Shown in pieces: positions 7,943 through 17,522 of a DNA stretch of 64,000 bases (positions within the stretch are counted from its first letter, which is position 1; each line of letters opens with the position of its first letter). The translations under genes and the position numbers were made by a program. The DNA lies in contig NZ_WOVL01000002.1 in assembly GCF_009737085.1 (NCBI RefSeq), positions 124,001-188,000 on the forward strand, written 5' to 3'. The DNA comes from Paenibacillus sp. NEAU-GSW1. Lineage in GTDB: Bacteria; Bacillota; Bacilli; Paenibacillales; Paenibacillaceae. The notes below the pieces were generated by a model. That model saw nothing but the letters and a program-made list of their open reading frames with translations. It made no database searches and had not been told where the DNA came from.

Positions 7943-10063
7943 ATGATGACATTAGTATTAAAGCCGTTTACAGCCATTATTTCTCGGCTCAAATACGCGC
8001 AAAAGTTTTTGCTGCTTTCGGTGCTTTTCTTAATTCCCCTGGCAATGCTGTTGAGCATCTGGCTCTCGGAGCTGCAAGAAGAAATTACGATTGCGGAAGA
8101 AGAACAAGTCGGCGTTGCATACATTCACTCCCTCATGCCGTTAATCATACATATTCAGGAGCATCGCGGCCATGCGAACGGATTGCTGAACGGCAATTCA
8201 GCCTCGGAAGCAAAGCTCTCGGAAACCGAACAAAAGATTGCTGCCGATATCGAGCAAATTAAAAAAGCCAATGCAGCGGCTTCCGGCACGCTGAATAATG
8301 ACGAATTATGGTCCCAAATCGTGAAAGATTGGAATGATCTGCAAGCATCGACAAAAAGCTTGAAGGTCAAAGAAAGCTTTGATCAGCATTCCGCCCTCAT
8401 TCAAAACGTGTTGAATCTTGCAACTAATGCGGCGGATCAATCCGGCCTGTCTCTGGACCCGGAGATCGATTCCTTTTATTTAATGGACATCATGGTAAAC
8501 CGTCTTCCATTGATCGTCGAGCTAAGCGGGAAGGCCCGGGGGCAAGGAAACGGGATTTTGATCAAACAGTTCATGACTCCGGATGAGAAAATCGAATTAA
8601 CCGTGGAAAAGAACCGGATCGAGGAATCATTGCGGGGACTTGAGAGATCATTGGCAACCGTTAGCGAAACCAATGCTTCTCTAGTGAAGCCATTGGAAAG
8701 TCTCGGTCAGCAGAACGTTGACTCGATCAAACTCTATTTAAATACGCTGGAGAATACGATTCTCAACACTCCTTCTCTCTCTGCCGACGCATCCCAATAT
8801 TTCGCGGAAGGCACGAAGACGATCGAGATTTCAACTCAGCTCTTTAACGGTGTAACCGCCGAATTAGACCGGCTGCTCGATGAACGGAAGGCTGCGGTTT
8901 CTTCTGAACGGAGTCAAATGATGACCGTCATCGGCATCATCCTGCTGTTGGTTCTATTATTCTATCTCGCATTTTATCGCAATGTCAGATCGACGATTCA
9001 AGTTCTGCAGACGGGAGCGGCACGGTTTGCGGCAGGCGATTTGTCGGATCGTTTGAACCTGCAAACGAAAGATGAGCTGCGTCACGTCGGCTCCTCCTTT
9101 AATGAGATGGCTGATGCGTTGAACGCTCTGCTTCGCCGCAACCAGGAGATTTCCGAGCAAGTAGCCGCTTCGTCGCAACAATTGTCGGCGGTCTCTGAGG
9201 AATCGACAACCGTGATGGAGCAAATTGCGCATTCGGTAAACACCATTTCCGAGGGCGCGGACATGCAGCAGCGGACATTGGAAGAAAACGCGATAACCAT
9301 GAATGAGATGGCAACAGTTATTACGAAAATCGCGGATGCTGCTTCGGATGTTTCGGATGCTGCTTCGGACGCTTCTAACGATGCAAAGCTAGGCGAGGAA
9401 AAGCTTCAACTGTCAAACAGCCAAATGAATCGGATCCAGGAAGCCGTTCAGCAATCCAATGAGCTTGTGTTGAAGCTGAATGAGCATTCGAATGAAATCC
9501 AGACGATCCTCTCTGTCATTATGAGCATCTCGTCGCAAACCCACATTCTTTCATTGAATGCCAATATCGAAGCGGCAAAAGCCGGAGAACAAGGCCGCGG
9601 ATTTATGGTGGTGGCAAAAGAAGTCGGCAAGCTTGCGGAGCAAACGACGAGCTCGACCAAGTCGATCGCTGCGCTCATCGAGGACATCCGCAATGTTGTG
9701 GACGAGGTCGTCGGCTCAATGAAGGAAACGACGCTCGTAACCGAGCAAGGGCTGGAGACGAACCAAGCGGCGGTTCAAACATTAGGCTCAGTTCTAAACG
9801 CTATGAAGCTAGTCGCCGAACAAATTCAAGAGGTTTCCGCTGCTGCCGAGCAAGCATCGGCGAGCACCGAGCAAGTGACGGCGGCCTACTCCGAAATGGT
9901 TAAGATTTCGAAGCAAGCTGCGGATGAGACAAGAACGATGGCCGCTGCCGCTGAAGAGCAGCTGTCTTCGATGGAGGAGGTCAGCTCCTCCTCCGAGATG
10001 CTCAGTTCCAGCGCGCAGCAGCTGCAAGACGAGCTTGGCAAGTTCATTTTGCGCAAGAAGTAA
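7943..10063 (+). CDS. methyl-accepting chemotaxis protein with NIT-like sensor
   Basis: This 706-residue chemoreceptor has a first membrane helix at about 20-42, an extracellular helical sensor (about 45-322) with the [12 protein letters not shown] motif seen in nitrate/nitrite-sensing (NIT) and similar domains, a second membrane helix at about 326-345, a HAMP domain to about 398, and a long cytoplasmic signalling coil. The conserved hairpin tip near residues 530-570 ([19 protein letters not shown]) contacts CheA and CheW. It is an orphan, with no che genes nearby. A strong terminator follows. The ligand is not readable; the NIT similarity makes nitrate or nitrite one possibility. Confidence 0.92.
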   Translation: MMTLVLKPFTAIISRLKYAQKFLLLSVLFLIPLAMLLSIWLSELQEEITIAEEEQVGVAYIHSLMPLIIHIQEHRGHANGLLNGNSASEAKLSETEQKIAADIEQIKKANAAASGTLNNDELWSQIVKDWNDLQASTKSLKVKESFDQHSALIQNVLNLATNAADQSGLSLDPEIDSFYLMDIMVNRLPLIVELSGKARGQGNGILIKQFMTPDEKIELTVEKNRIEESLRGLERSLATVSETNASLVKPLESLGQQNVDSIKLYLNTLENTILNTPSLSADASQYFAEGTKTIEISTQLFNGVTAELDRLLDERKAAVSSERSQMMTVIGIILLLVLLFYLAFYRNVRSTIQVLQTGAARFAAGDLSDRLNLQTKDELRHVGSSFNEMADALNALLRRNQEISEQVAASSQQLSAVSEESTTVMEQIAHSVNTISEGADMQQRTLEENAITMNEMATVITKIADAASDVSDAASDASNDAKLGEEKLQLSNSQMNRIQEAVQQSNELVLKLNEHSNEIQTILSVIMSISSQTHILSLNANIEAAKAGEQGRGFMVVAKEVGKLAEQTTSSTKSIAALIEDIRNVVDEVVGSMKETTLVTEQGLETNQAAVQTLGSVLNAMKLVAEQIQEVSAAAEQASASTEQVTAAYSEMVKISKQAADETRTMAAAAEEQLSSMEEVSSSSEMLSSSAQQLQDELGKFILRKK

Positions 10064-10105
10064 AGAGTTGGCCGGAACATCCGCCTGAGAGGCTGGCTGT
10101 TCGGC

Positions 10106-10140
10106 AAAGCCTGACAAGCGTGATCTTGTCAGGCTTTTTT
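10106..10140 (+). terminator. terminator of the chemoreceptor gene
   Basis: A perfect 13-bp stem (arms AAAGCCTGACAAG and CTTGTCAGGCTTT, 6-base loop) runs into a T-tract. It lies about 45 bases after the stop codon of the chemoreceptor. Confidence 0.92.
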
Positions 10141-10209
10141 ATGCGCGCTGCTCGATTGATAAGTAACAATTCAGATGCAGCCTCGCAACCGGCGTCCTCT
10201 GGCCGAATC

Positions 10210-10290
10210 GAAATATAGCGGAAATAACTTCCGCTATTTCGCATCATGCAGCACATTTGGCTGAAATAACGGAAGTAAGTTCCGTTATTC
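10210..10290. repeat. two palindromic REP-like units (GGAA/TTCC stem type)
   Basis: Two hairpins of the same build stand about 50 bases apart between convergent genes: TAGCGGAA-5-TTCCGCTA (10210-10240 with AAAT/ATTT edges) and AATAACGGAA-5-TTCCGTTATT (10265-10289). Both start with GAAATA/GAAATAAC and have 5-base loops. They look like copies of a dispersed short palindromic repeat; a related type with a GCTGC/GCAGC stem occurs at 56004-57024. Confidence 0.65.
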
Positions 10291-10315
10291 CAGCTTGAAT
10301 GGCGCTGTAACAGCT

Positions 10316-12478
10316 TTACTCCTCGTCTTCCGTCAACTCCACTTCCACCGGATTAGACTCCACCTGAAAGACCGGTCCGTTCACTTCCACCCGGAACGAT
10401 GCGACAGCTTGGTTCGTTACTTTCTCTCCTTCGTTAAGGCTAGCCGGGCGAGCAGAGAATGAAACTGTGATTTCCTCGCCGGGCCCAATCGTACCGAGCA
10501 AAATCTGCTCCGGCCGCGCGCCAGGCTGCGATCGCCCGTTCACCTTTACACTTCCCGGCACAAAGACCAGCGGCTGCTGCAACACGTCGGATAGCCGCAA
10601 ATCGATAATCGGCACAGTTCCTCTGTTCACGATAACGATGGTATACGTAATCGTTTCTCCGACTGCCGCCTCGTTGAGCGAAGCCGATTTGCCAACCGTC
10701 ACAGGCGGCGGAACAACGGGCGGAATAACTGGCGGAACAACGACAATGACCTCCGAAGAATCGCTCTCTTCCGGCGCTTCAACGGAAACAACGGTCGCGA
10801 CGTTAGAAATAACCGAACCGTTAGCCGCGTCGAGCGGTATTGTGAACGAGCGTGTAATTACAACCGTCTGTCCCGGCTCCAGCACGGCAATCGTCTCGAC
10901 GAAGCCTAGCAGCGGATCGGAAACTTCAATACCTGTAACGGTAACAAGCCCTGTATTGGCAACTCGAATCGTATACACTACCGTATCACCTGGGGCTGCA
11001 GTCGTCCGATTCACCGTTTTATCGATTTCCACTCTTGGAACCGGCGGTGTAATGGCCGTAATCACTTCGTTGGACGGAATTTCGCCTGTATTGATTTCCC
11101 CTCCGGCTACGCTCTGGTACTCGAAATGTACGAGCGCTTCATTTCGGATCAGCCCATCCTCCGGAAACGATACGACTATCGCCTGATAAGTCACGATGAT
11201 CGTATCATCGGGCGCCAAAGTACCCAGGCTGATGCCGGCAACCGGATCACCCGGCGTCGGTTCGCCATCTACCGTAATGCTTCCAGGCAGAAATACCGTA
11301 TCGTTCGGCAGGATGTCGAGCAGAAATACCGTTTCCGCAGATACCGTTCCCGTATTGCTGATGACGACCGTATAGGTGAGCACTTGCCCAAGTTCGGCAA
11401 TGTCAGCGTCAACCTCTTTGCCAACCGTAACACGGGGTGAATTTATATCGATAAAAATGCCTACCGCGATAACCGAATAACCGTCATTCGTTGTACGGAG
11501 CTGAAATTCGGCGGATGTCTGATTGTTCAGCAGCGAAGCCGAAACGTCTACATTCGTAATATCCCAGCTCTGTCTGCCGCCTACGATTTGGGTGCCGGGC
11601 TCCCCATTAATCTGATTCCGCTCCCCGAAAGTGCCCGACGTATCCAGATTGCCGCTGTCATCATTAATTTGGGAGGCAAAAAAATTGTTCGAGAAGTTGT
11701 TTGGTCCCGACAGAAGCGTCAAGTTCGCCGCATCCGGGCCAAACAGCACTTGGTCCCCCACTTTATTGGCATCCCCGTCCTGCGCGCAAAGCGCCATACG
11801 GCCGTGGACGGCGCCTTCAACCGGAGTGACAAAGCCGGACAACGTTGTCGTGACGGACGGATCGCTGCCAAAAGCGATTTCGACGATGCCAACATTAAGG
11901 CTTAAATTGCGGAATGGCATATCAGGGTCTCGAAAGATGACGCATAATGTCCATCCGCAGCTGTTTGCCGTGCTGTTGCCTAAATCAATATTGCCGACCA
12001 CGCTTCCGACGGTATAGACGCCGGCGCCGCCGGTTTGAATTTGAGACGTTACGTTCGCGGAACGAAAGTAATTGTCTGTCGCGTTGCGATGGGAGATTTG
12101 CGCGGTAGATGGATCGGGAGCGATGTTGTAAGTGATCCCTGCAGGTGTTGTTAATGTGACCGATTTATCAATAAAAGCGAAGTAATTGTTCGTTCCGCCG
12201 GTTACGGCATACGTTCCTGCCCACACAAGCTCCGCATAGATAACCTCGCTTTCGGCAGGCATACGCAAAACGGCGCTAGCGCTGTTGAGGTTATAATCGG
12301 AGGTCGTACCCGCCGGGTAGCTTCCAAACTGCATGGATGTATCTATCGTAGTGAACGCTCCGATATAATCGCGGGTCCCAGGCACGCCGTCCGTCGACGA
12401 GCGGCTAAGTCCCAGCGTATTCCCGGTAAATGTAACGGCCCCTGTGTCATTTCCGCTGAAGCGAACAATAAATGGCAT
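10316..12478 (-). CDS. DUF11-repeat protein, likely surface or exosporium associated
   Basis: This 720-residue beta-rich protein has an N-terminal region of about 345 residues without a clear hydrophobic signal peptide, followed by three DUF11-type repeats starting near residues 350, 480 and 595. Each repeat opens with a VGK or IDK motif and a TYTVVISNTG-like strand. A proline-rich linker (VVVPPVIPPVVPPP) precedes the last repeat. There is no LPXTG sorting signal or SLH domain. Such repeats occur in large adhesins and spore-coat or exosporium proteins of Bacillales. How it leaves the cell, if it does, is unclear. Confidence 0.8.
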   Translation of the reverse strand: MPFIVRFSGNDTGAVTFTGNTLGLSRSSTDGVPGTRDYIGAFTTIDTSMQFGSYPAGTTSDYNLNSASAVLRMPAESEVIYAELVWAGTYAVTGGTNNYFAFIDKSVTLTTPAGITYNIAPDPSTAQISHRNATDNYFRSANVTSQIQTGGAGVYTVGSVVGNIDLGNSTANSCGWTLCVIFRDPDMPFRNLSLNVGIVEIAFGSDPSVTTTLSGFVTPVEGAVHGRMALCAQDGDANKVGDQVLFGPDAANLTLLSGPNNFSNNFFASQINDDSGNLDTSGTFGERNQINGEPGTQIVGGRQSWDITNVDVSASLLNNQTSAEFQLRTTNDGYSVIAVGIFIDINSPRVTVGKEVDADIAELGQVLTYTVVISNTGTVSAETVFLLDILPNDTVFLPGSITVDGEPTPGDPVAGISLGTLAPDDTIIVTYQAIVVSFPEDGLIRNEALVHFEYQSVAGGEINTGEIPSNEVITAITPPVPRVEIDKTVNRTTAAPGDTVVYTIRVANTGLVTVTGIEVSDPLLGFVETIAVLEPGQTVVITRSFTIPLDAANGSVISNVATVVSVEAPEESDSSEVIVVVPPVIPPVVPPPVTVGKSASLNEAAVGETITYTIVIVNRGTVPIIDLRLSDVLQQPLVFVPGSVKVNGRSQPGARPEQILLGTIGPGEEITVSFSARPASLNEGEKVTNQAVASFRVEVNGPVFQVESNPVEVELTEDEE

Positions 12479-12572
12479 GTCTTACTGCCCCATTTCGTTA
12501 TTTTATTATGCATCACAGTATGTTTATAGGCGTGTACTGGTGACATCAAAAAAATAACGGCTGCAACAAACG

Positions 12573-13589
12573 TTAACGTGCCTGCGGCTCCATGCGTACG
12601 ACAACTTTCCCTTTAAACTGCCCTTCGCCAAAATAGCGAAGCGCCTGGACCGCATCGTCTAATGAATAGCTCTTATCAATGACAGGCATGACTTGACCCG
12701 CTTCGGCAAGCTCCTTCCAAGCCAGCTGATCGTTGTGGTTCGGCTTATGGACAAGAATTTTCACATTTTTCCTTTCAAGCCATGCGATAAACGGGGACGA
12801 GAGCAGCGCCTGCAGGAGCCGCGGCATAGTGCCTCCGACCATCACATACGTTCCGCCGGACTTGAGCGCACGCTTGATTTCGAAAACCGAGCGTGTACCG
12901 ACGACATCGAGAATGAGGTCGTATTGCGGTCCGCTTGCAGTGAAGTCTTCTTTACGATAATCGATGGCTTGATCCGCGCCGACGGTGCGCAGCAATTCCA
13001 GCTTCCCCGCTTGGTCCACTGCGGTCACTTCCGCGCCCAGCCATTTGGCATATTGAATCGCGAACGTGCCCACTCCGCCGCCCGCTCCATTGATCAACAT
13101 CCGCTGGCCCTTCTGCAGCTTTCCTTGATCGCGCAGCCCCTGCAAAGCAAGAACGGCAGCTTGTGGAATAGCAGCTGTTTGCTCAAAGCTTAATCCGTCA
13201 GGCTTCAGCGTCAGAGCCTCTTCGCTCGCGCATACATACTCGGCAAACCCGCCCCAGCCGCAGCCGGACAGATCTCCGAATACCTCATCCCCCGGCTGGA
13301 ACCGCCGAACGGCGCTTCCCACAGCTGCAACCCGCCCCGCAACGTCCGCGCCCAGAATACGATAACGGGGTTTACGGAATGCCCCAAGCCTCGTTAGGTA
13401 CGGTTTTCCGCGCAGAAGATCCCAGTCCCACGAGTTCACCGATGCGGCATGAACCGCAATGAGCACTTCATGTTCCTTCGGCACGGGAATATTCGCATCC
13501 TCAATACGAAGAACGTCAGGCGTCCCGTATTTCTCATAAACAAGCGCCTTCATCGTACGTCCTGCAGTTTGCACGGTCTCAGTGCTCAT
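12573..13589 (-). CDS. zinc-independent MDR-family NAD(P)H oxidoreductase (quinone reductase type)
   Basis: This 338-residue protein is a medium-chain dehydrogenase/reductase of the quinone-oxidoreductase branch. It has the GroES-like N-terminal part (EVLIAVHAASVNSWDWDLLRG), then a Rossmann fold with GAGGGVG at about residues 170-176 and the LDVVGT block. The zinc-binding cysteines and histidines of true alcohol dehydrogenases are absent. It probably reduces quinones, enones or reactive aldehydes with NADPH. An AAAGGAG site precedes the first methionine. It follows the RNA ligase gene by 14 bases on the same strand, which may mean cotranscription. Confidence 0.9.
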   Translation of the reverse strand: MSTETVQTAGRTMKALVYEKYGTPDVLRIEDANIPVPKEHEVLIAVHAASVNSWDWDLLRGKPYLTRLGAFRKPRYRILGADVAGRVAAVGSAVRRFQPGDEVFGDLSGCGWGGFAEYVCASEEALTLKPDGLSFEQTAAIPQAAVLALQGLRDQGKLQKGQRMLINGAGGGVGTFAIQYAKWLGAEVTAVDQAGKLELLRTVGADQAIDYRKEDFTASGPQYDLILDVVGTRSVFEIKRALKSGGTYVMVGGTMPRLLQALLSSPFIAWLERKNVKILVHKPNHNDQLAWKELAEAGQVMPVIDKSYSLDDAVQALRYFGEGQFKGKVVVRMEPQAR

Positions 13590-13603
13590 CGTCTCAGTCT
13601 CCT

Positions 13604-14401
13604 TTATCGGAGTGTTCTTTCGTAATCCTCAAATCGAATCTTCCTGATTTGTTTTCGGTCTACTGAACGAACAATGATTCCTTCTGATTTACCTGTTGCA
13701 TTAATGCCGACTTTCGTCTGTTCAAAGCCTTTTAAAAAGTTAAATGTTTCTTCAATTAGACGAGGCAGCTGGGCGCCGTTCAACTCGGCAACAAGCGGAG
13801 CGTACTCAAGGTTGTTTGTTTGAATAAACGTCGTTTTCTCCTCTTCGTTATAAAACGGCTGATTGCCATGCTCCCGCCATTCCGCGATCTTTTCGTGTGG
13901 CAAACTGAGCAGGCTATCCAATTCACCTCTCGATAAGGAAAACACGTCAAAAACTTTGTACGATTGCGTCTTATCCTCTGTATAGTTTTTAGCGGCCTTC
14001 GTTTTTCCGCCATAAGATTCTTGATAAATAACGGTTAACGCCCAATCATCTTGAGGGGTATGATTTTCGATAAACTTTTCCGCAATCGGCTTTAAAAATT
14101 CAGCGATATTTCCATAAGGGTTGCCAATGCGATCTCCCTTTGCATAAAGCAATTCCTCTCGGGAACCAATTAAGTAATCCATCTCATCATATTGATTTTT
14201 AAACAAAATAATTCGCGCATTTTCTCCGTTCACTTTCTCATAAACATACAGCTTATCCGAGCCGTTTAGAAGCCCTCTCTCATCAGTCAGTTCTTCCGTT
14301 AATCTTCCTCGTTCGCCTAGCTTATGATAAGTAAGAATGCTTGGATACTTCGTCAACGAGTTCAATTTTTTAAGATCCATTAATTCTACCAGCAACAGCA
14401 T
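13604..14401 (-). CDS. RNA ligase family protein (ATP-dependent nucleotidyltransferase fold)
   Basis: This 265-residue protein has the nucleotidyltransferase signature EKVNGENARI at 55-64, with K56 as the predicted AMP-accepting lysine. Further motifs are IGSREELL near 77, the acidic DVFSL segment near 150, EGIIVRS near 243 and a closing RKIRFEDY. This is the core of RNA_ligase-type enzymes that seal or cap RNA ends through an enzyme-AMP intermediate. No partner kinase, phosphatase or RtcB gene is nearby. The start could be the methionine at residue 8 (14380). The physiological substrate is unknown; repair of cleaved tRNA is one possibility. Confidence 0.8.
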   Translation of the reverse strand: MLLLVELMDLKKLNSLTKYPSILTYHKLGERGRLTEELTDERGLLNGSDKLYVYEKVNGENARIILFKNQYDEMDYLIGSREELLYAKGDRIGNPYGNIAEFLKPIAEKFIENHTPQDDWALTVIYQESYGGKTKAAKNYTEDKTQSYKVFDVFSLSRGELDSLLSLPHEKIAEWREHGNQPFYNEEEKTTFIQTNNLEYAPLVAELNGAQLPRLIEETFNFLKGFEQTKVGINATGKSEGIIVRSVDRKQIRKIRFEDYERTLR

Positions 14402-14463
14402 CCCCGCCTATTCCCGTAGTGGATATCCCTTACAGTATATAGGAAATTTTTGCAACCGAAAAC

Positions 14464-14973
14464 TTAATCAATCACCTTGTAATAAAAATTAGTAGCATGA
14501 AGCTCTCCGTTCGCTGATTGCGCATAGTAAGGCACGCTTCCAGCCGGAATATAACCTATGGACGTATACAAGCCGTTCGACGGATCCCCGTCCCTCGTAT
14601 CCAGAACTAACAAAGACCTTCCCGCCTGCTTCGCGCTTTCCTCTGCCCGCTCCATGAGCGCTCGGCCAATCCCTCTGCGCCGATACCCAGGATGAGTCAT
14701 CAGCTTGGCGATTTCTGCTCGATGGCTGCCGTTTTGTTTCGTGCTTAAATGTACTTGCACGGTTCCGACGATCCGTCCGTCCAGCCTCGCATTAAACAAA
14801 AGAACATCCGGCCCGATTGCACTTGACCAATATTCAGCAGCGTCCGCTTGGCATAACGGCGGTAAAAAACCGATCGACGCGCCGTCATTAACGACTTCAA
14901 CCAGAAGCTCTGAAAGTTCGTCCCTATAAGCGCCAATCGCATCTTCTTTTGTAATTGTCATATCAGTGTTCAT
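14464..14973 (-). CDS. GNAT family N-acetyltransferase
   Basis: This 169-residue protein has the acetyl-CoA binding signature of the GNAT fold: the RIVGTVQVHL strand, AEIAKLMTHPGYRRRGIGRALM with the R/Q-x-x-G-x-G/A loop, and LLVLDTRDGDPSNGLYTSIGY near the end. Such enzymes acetylate amines of small molecules or proteins. The ATG at 14973 is chosen because AAAGGTGAGGG lies just upstream; a GTG at 14985 is in frame but sits inside that site. It is divergent from a LysR gene. Confidence 0.88.
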   Translation of the reverse strand: MNTDMTITKEDAIGAYRDELSELLVEVVNDGASIGFLPPLCQADAAEYWSSAIGPDVLLFNARLDGRIVGTVQVHLSTKQNGSHRAEIAKLMTHPGYRRRGIGRALMERAEESAKQAGRSLLVLDTRDGDPSNGLYTSIGYIPAGSVPYYAQSANGELHATNFYYKVID

Positions 14974-15012
14974 GTTATCCCTCACCTTTATTCATGTATA
15001 GAAAGATCATAA

Positions 15013-15033
15013 ATACAAAAGTATAATTTGTAT
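15013..15033. promoter_or_regulatory. candidate LysR binding site
   Basis: A perfect inverted repeat ATACAAA-7-TTTGTAT lies between the divergent GNAT and LysR genes. It has the interrupted-dyad geometry (T-N11-A inside) that LysR regulators favour, and its position allows control of both genes. Confidence 0.5.
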
Positions 15034-15085
15034 AACGAATCTTTCATATTAGAATAATCAATATTTCAAATCATTGAGGTGCAGG

Positions 15086-15961
15086 ATGGATTTTTCTCAG
15101 CTTGAAGCTTTTTTGGCCGTATGCCATACTTTGAATTTCACTAAGGCGTCCGAGCATTTGCACATTTCCCAATCCGCTGTAACCGCGAGAATCAAAGCCT
15201 TGGAAAACTCGATCGGCAAAACGCTGTTTGCACGCGATAACCGCAATGTAAGCCTGACACAGGCAGGCATCGCTTTTCTTCCATACGCTGAGCGGATGCT
15301 CCGTCTATTTGATGAAAGCAAGCTGACCTTATCGGAGCAGTTTGAAAGGTATGTCGTGCTGAGCGGACCGGGGGCCGTATGGCACTATCAATATTTGAAC
15401 CATATTCTTTCGTTCAGGCGAGACCATCCGGAAGTGGCGATCAAGTTTCTTAGTGATATCGATTCAGGGTATATGATCCGCGATCTGCTGCTCGACGGCG
15501 CCGTTCATGTCGCAATTCGGCATGAGCCGCCGGATCATCCTAAAGTTTCCAAAGCGCTCTTATTTGAAGATGATATTTTGCTTGTATCCGCCAAAGAACG
15601 GGAGCCGGTAAGCCGAAGCGATTTTTTCTCGCAAAACTATTGTCATATCGAGTGGGGCGCACCCTTTCCCGAATGGTTTGCCAAAATCGTCGGCCCCGGC
15701 TATATTCCAGCGCTGCAAACGGATCACTCCACAATTATGCTCACCATGTTGCTGCAAGGATCTGTCTTTGGCTTTTTGCCCCGTTCTGTCGCACAGCCTT
15801 TTCTGGATGAGCGGAAGCTTTTTGAGCTTCACTACGACGTGCGCCCCCCGACCGTCAGACTGTACGCAAGCTATTTAACCGAAAAATGTGAGCATGACAG
15901 CGTGAAGCTTGGGCTAGACCTGCTTGGGCTATCGCTCAATTCACCATATGCGTCTAATTAG
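15086..15961 (+). CDS. LysR family transcriptional regulator
   Basis: This 291-residue regulator has an N-terminal winged helix (MDFSQLEAFLAVCHTLNFTK, ASEHLHISQSAVTARIKALE) and a C-terminal periplasmic-binding-protein-like sensor. The start at 15086 is preceded by a GAGGT site; an upstream TTG at 15074 is in frame but has no site of its own. The divergent GNAT gene is the obvious target. The convergent SDR gene downstream is separated by only 9 bases. The effector is not known. Confidence 0.92.
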   Translation: MDFSQLEAFLAVCHTLNFTKASEHLHISQSAVTARIKALENSIGKTLFARDNRNVSLTQAGIAFLPYAERMLRLFDESKLTLSEQFERYVVLSGPGAVWHYQYLNHILSFRRDHPEVAIKFLSDIDSGYMIRDLLLDGAVHVAIRHEPPDHPKVSKALLFEDDILLVSAKEREPVSRSDFFSQNYCHIEWGAPFPEWFAKIVGPGYIPALQTDHSTIMLTMLLQGSVFGFLPRSVAQPFLDERKLFELHYDVRPPTVRLYASYLTEKCEHDSVKLGLDLLGLSLNSPYASN

Positions 15962-15970
15962 ATGATTGGT

Positions 15971-16819
15971 CTACATCGTAGTCTCACGCAGCAGTGCTAG
16001 CAGCCTTTTCTGCGTCTCGGGGTCTGATGCGGAGGCCGGCAGCCTGGCAATTTTGCCTCGTTCGATATAGATTCCGGATTTGCCGGCGAAACGAGGAGCT
16101 GTGGCGGCTTCGTAAATGCGTGCTGCTCCTGCTTCGGGAAGCGCGAAGAAACGCCGGAACAGTCGAAACCATCCCGGCAGCGCCGGACTGTTGGACATCG
16201 ACGTTTTGGCGGGTCCCGGATCGACAACGCGCAGTGAAATCCCATCATTCGCGTAGTCGGCAGCAAGCGCGCGGAATGCGGCTGCTGTCGCAAGCTTGGA
16301 CTGGGCATACGGCGCGAACTTCTTAAACCGCACGGGTTTGCGCAGTCCCGTCAAATCCAATCGGCGCGCCATCTTCATCGCGCTGGAGCCGACAGCCACG
16401 ACAACCGCGCCTTCAGAAGCGGCCAACTGCGTTCTCAGCATCTCGGTCAACAAGAACGGTGCAACCGTGTTTACTTCATAATGGACATCATTGCCTTGAG
16501 AAGAGAGCACCAGACGATCGGTCAGAGCGCCTGCATTATGAATGAGTACGTCTACTTGCGAGTGCCTTTCAGCAATTTGCGATGCGGCAAAACGCATGGC
16601 TTGATGATCCGATAAATCCGCCGCAACCCCGATAACAGAAATCGAAGGCGCCAAAGCTTCCAGTTCTCGAAGCTGCTTGTTCGTTCGATCCTGATCCCGA
16701 TTGATCAAAACCAAATCATAGCCCGCTTGGGCCAGCCGCTTGCTCAATTCCGCACCGATTCCTGAATAGGACGCCGTAATGACCGCCAAAGGACGGCGTA
16801 AACCTCGCGCTTCATTCAT
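15971..16819 (-). CDS. short-chain dehydrogenase/reductase
   Basis: This 282-residue Rossmann-fold protein has the SDR catalytic motif YAQSK (about residues 171-175), the preceding GSSAMK serine segment and an HNAG strand in place of the usual NNAG. The cofactor loop reads TASYSGIG, where the family has TGASxGIG, so the first glycine of the motif is replaced by alanine. It resembles the retinol dehydrogenase/WW-oxidoreductase group. An operator half like that of the TetR gene lies just upstream, so TetR control is likely. Substrate unknown. Confidence 0.88.
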   Translation of the reverse strand: MNEARGLRRPLAVITASYSGIGAELSKRLAQAGYDLVLINRDQDRTNKQLRELEALAPSISVIGVAADLSDHQAMRFAASQIAERHSQVDVLIHNAGALTDRLVLSSQGNDVHYEVNTVAPFLLTEMLRTQLAASEGAVVVAVGSSAMKMARRLDLTGLRKPVRFKKFAPYAQSKLATAAAFRALAADYANDGISLRVVDPGPAKTSMSNSPALPGWFRLFRRFFALPEAGAARIYEAATAPRFAGKSGIYIERGKIARLPASASDPETQKRLLALLRETTM

Positions 16820-16844
16820 GTTTCATCATTCTCCTCTCATATTT

Positions 16845-16856
16845 GAACGATCATTC
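16845..16856. promoter_or_regulatory. TetR operator upstream of the SDR gene
   Basis: The sequence GAACGATCATTC, in the context TTTGAACGATCATTCCAA, lies 25 bases before the SDR start. It matches the operator at 17523-17534 upstream of the TetR gene in 16 of 18 positions once that one is read on the other strand. Confidence 0.65.
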
Positions 16857-16906
16857 CAATATAGACAAAAGAGCAGCCTGTCTTCAACTAACGACAGGCG
16901 AAACTC

Positions 16907-17485
16907 TCAAATCCCTTTCAACATAACGGCTACCGCATCCTTCACAAAAGAAGCAGGCAGATTCGTTTTCGCAAGAGTCGCGATGCCCGCGAACGAACTG
17001 ACCAAATATTTTGCCGAGGCCGCCGTATCCGTCTCTGGCCGAACTTCCCCCCGCGCCTTGCCCGCCTCCAGAAATCCAGCGAAGGCTTGCTCCAGCCGCA
17101 CAAAGTTTATCGTCACCGCTTCATTAACGATTGCATCATGAATGCCCATCTCATTCGCCGTATTCACCATCAGACAGCCCCAGTTGGCTCGATCCTCATG
17201 CACGAGATCCTTTACGTTATGAAACAGTCGCTCCAAAGTAGAATATACGGGAGTCGGCTGCGATAGCGTCTCGATAACCCGGGATATATATACATCTGAA
17301 TATCGGGATAAACAGGCGAGAAACAATGACCGTTTATCGCCGAACGTATCATACAGGCTGCCTCGGTTAATTCCTAACGCTTCAATGAGATCACTGACTG
17401 ATGTCTTCTCATAGCCGTGTTTCCAAAACACGCGCAGCGCTTTATCTAATGCCGCGGCGGGATCAAATGCCTTAGCGCGTACCAT
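16907..17485 (-). CDS. TetR/AcrR family transcriptional regulator
   Basis: This 192-residue repressor starts with MVRAKAFDPAAALDKALRVF and has the TetR helix-turn-helix TSVSDLIEALGINRGSLYDT, with FGDKRSLFLACL completing the DNA-binding domain. The C-terminal helical part would bind a small ligand. The reading frame opens at 17536, but the ATG at 17485 has an AAGGAGG site and the earlier ATG lies inside the predicted operator. The same operator stands before its own gene and before the SDR gene downstream, which indicates autoregulation and control of the SDR. Confidence 0.9.
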   Translation of the reverse strand: MVRAKAFDPAAALDKALRVFWKHGYEKTSVSDLIEALGINRGSLYDTFGDKRSLFLACLSRYSDVYISRVIETLSQPTPVYSTLERLFHNVKDLVHEDRANWGCLMVNTANEMGIHDAIVNEAVTINFVRLEQAFAGFLEAGKARGEVRPETDTAASAKYLVSSFAGIATLAKTNLPASFVKDAVAVMLKGI

Positions 17486-17522
17486 GCTCCTATCCCTCCT
17501 TGGCATCAGATTAACATACTTG

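Noticed and set aside
9541-9660. Chemotaxis operon around the chemoreceptor
   Set aside because: No cheA, cheW, cheB or cheR sequence lies nearby; the receptor stands alone.
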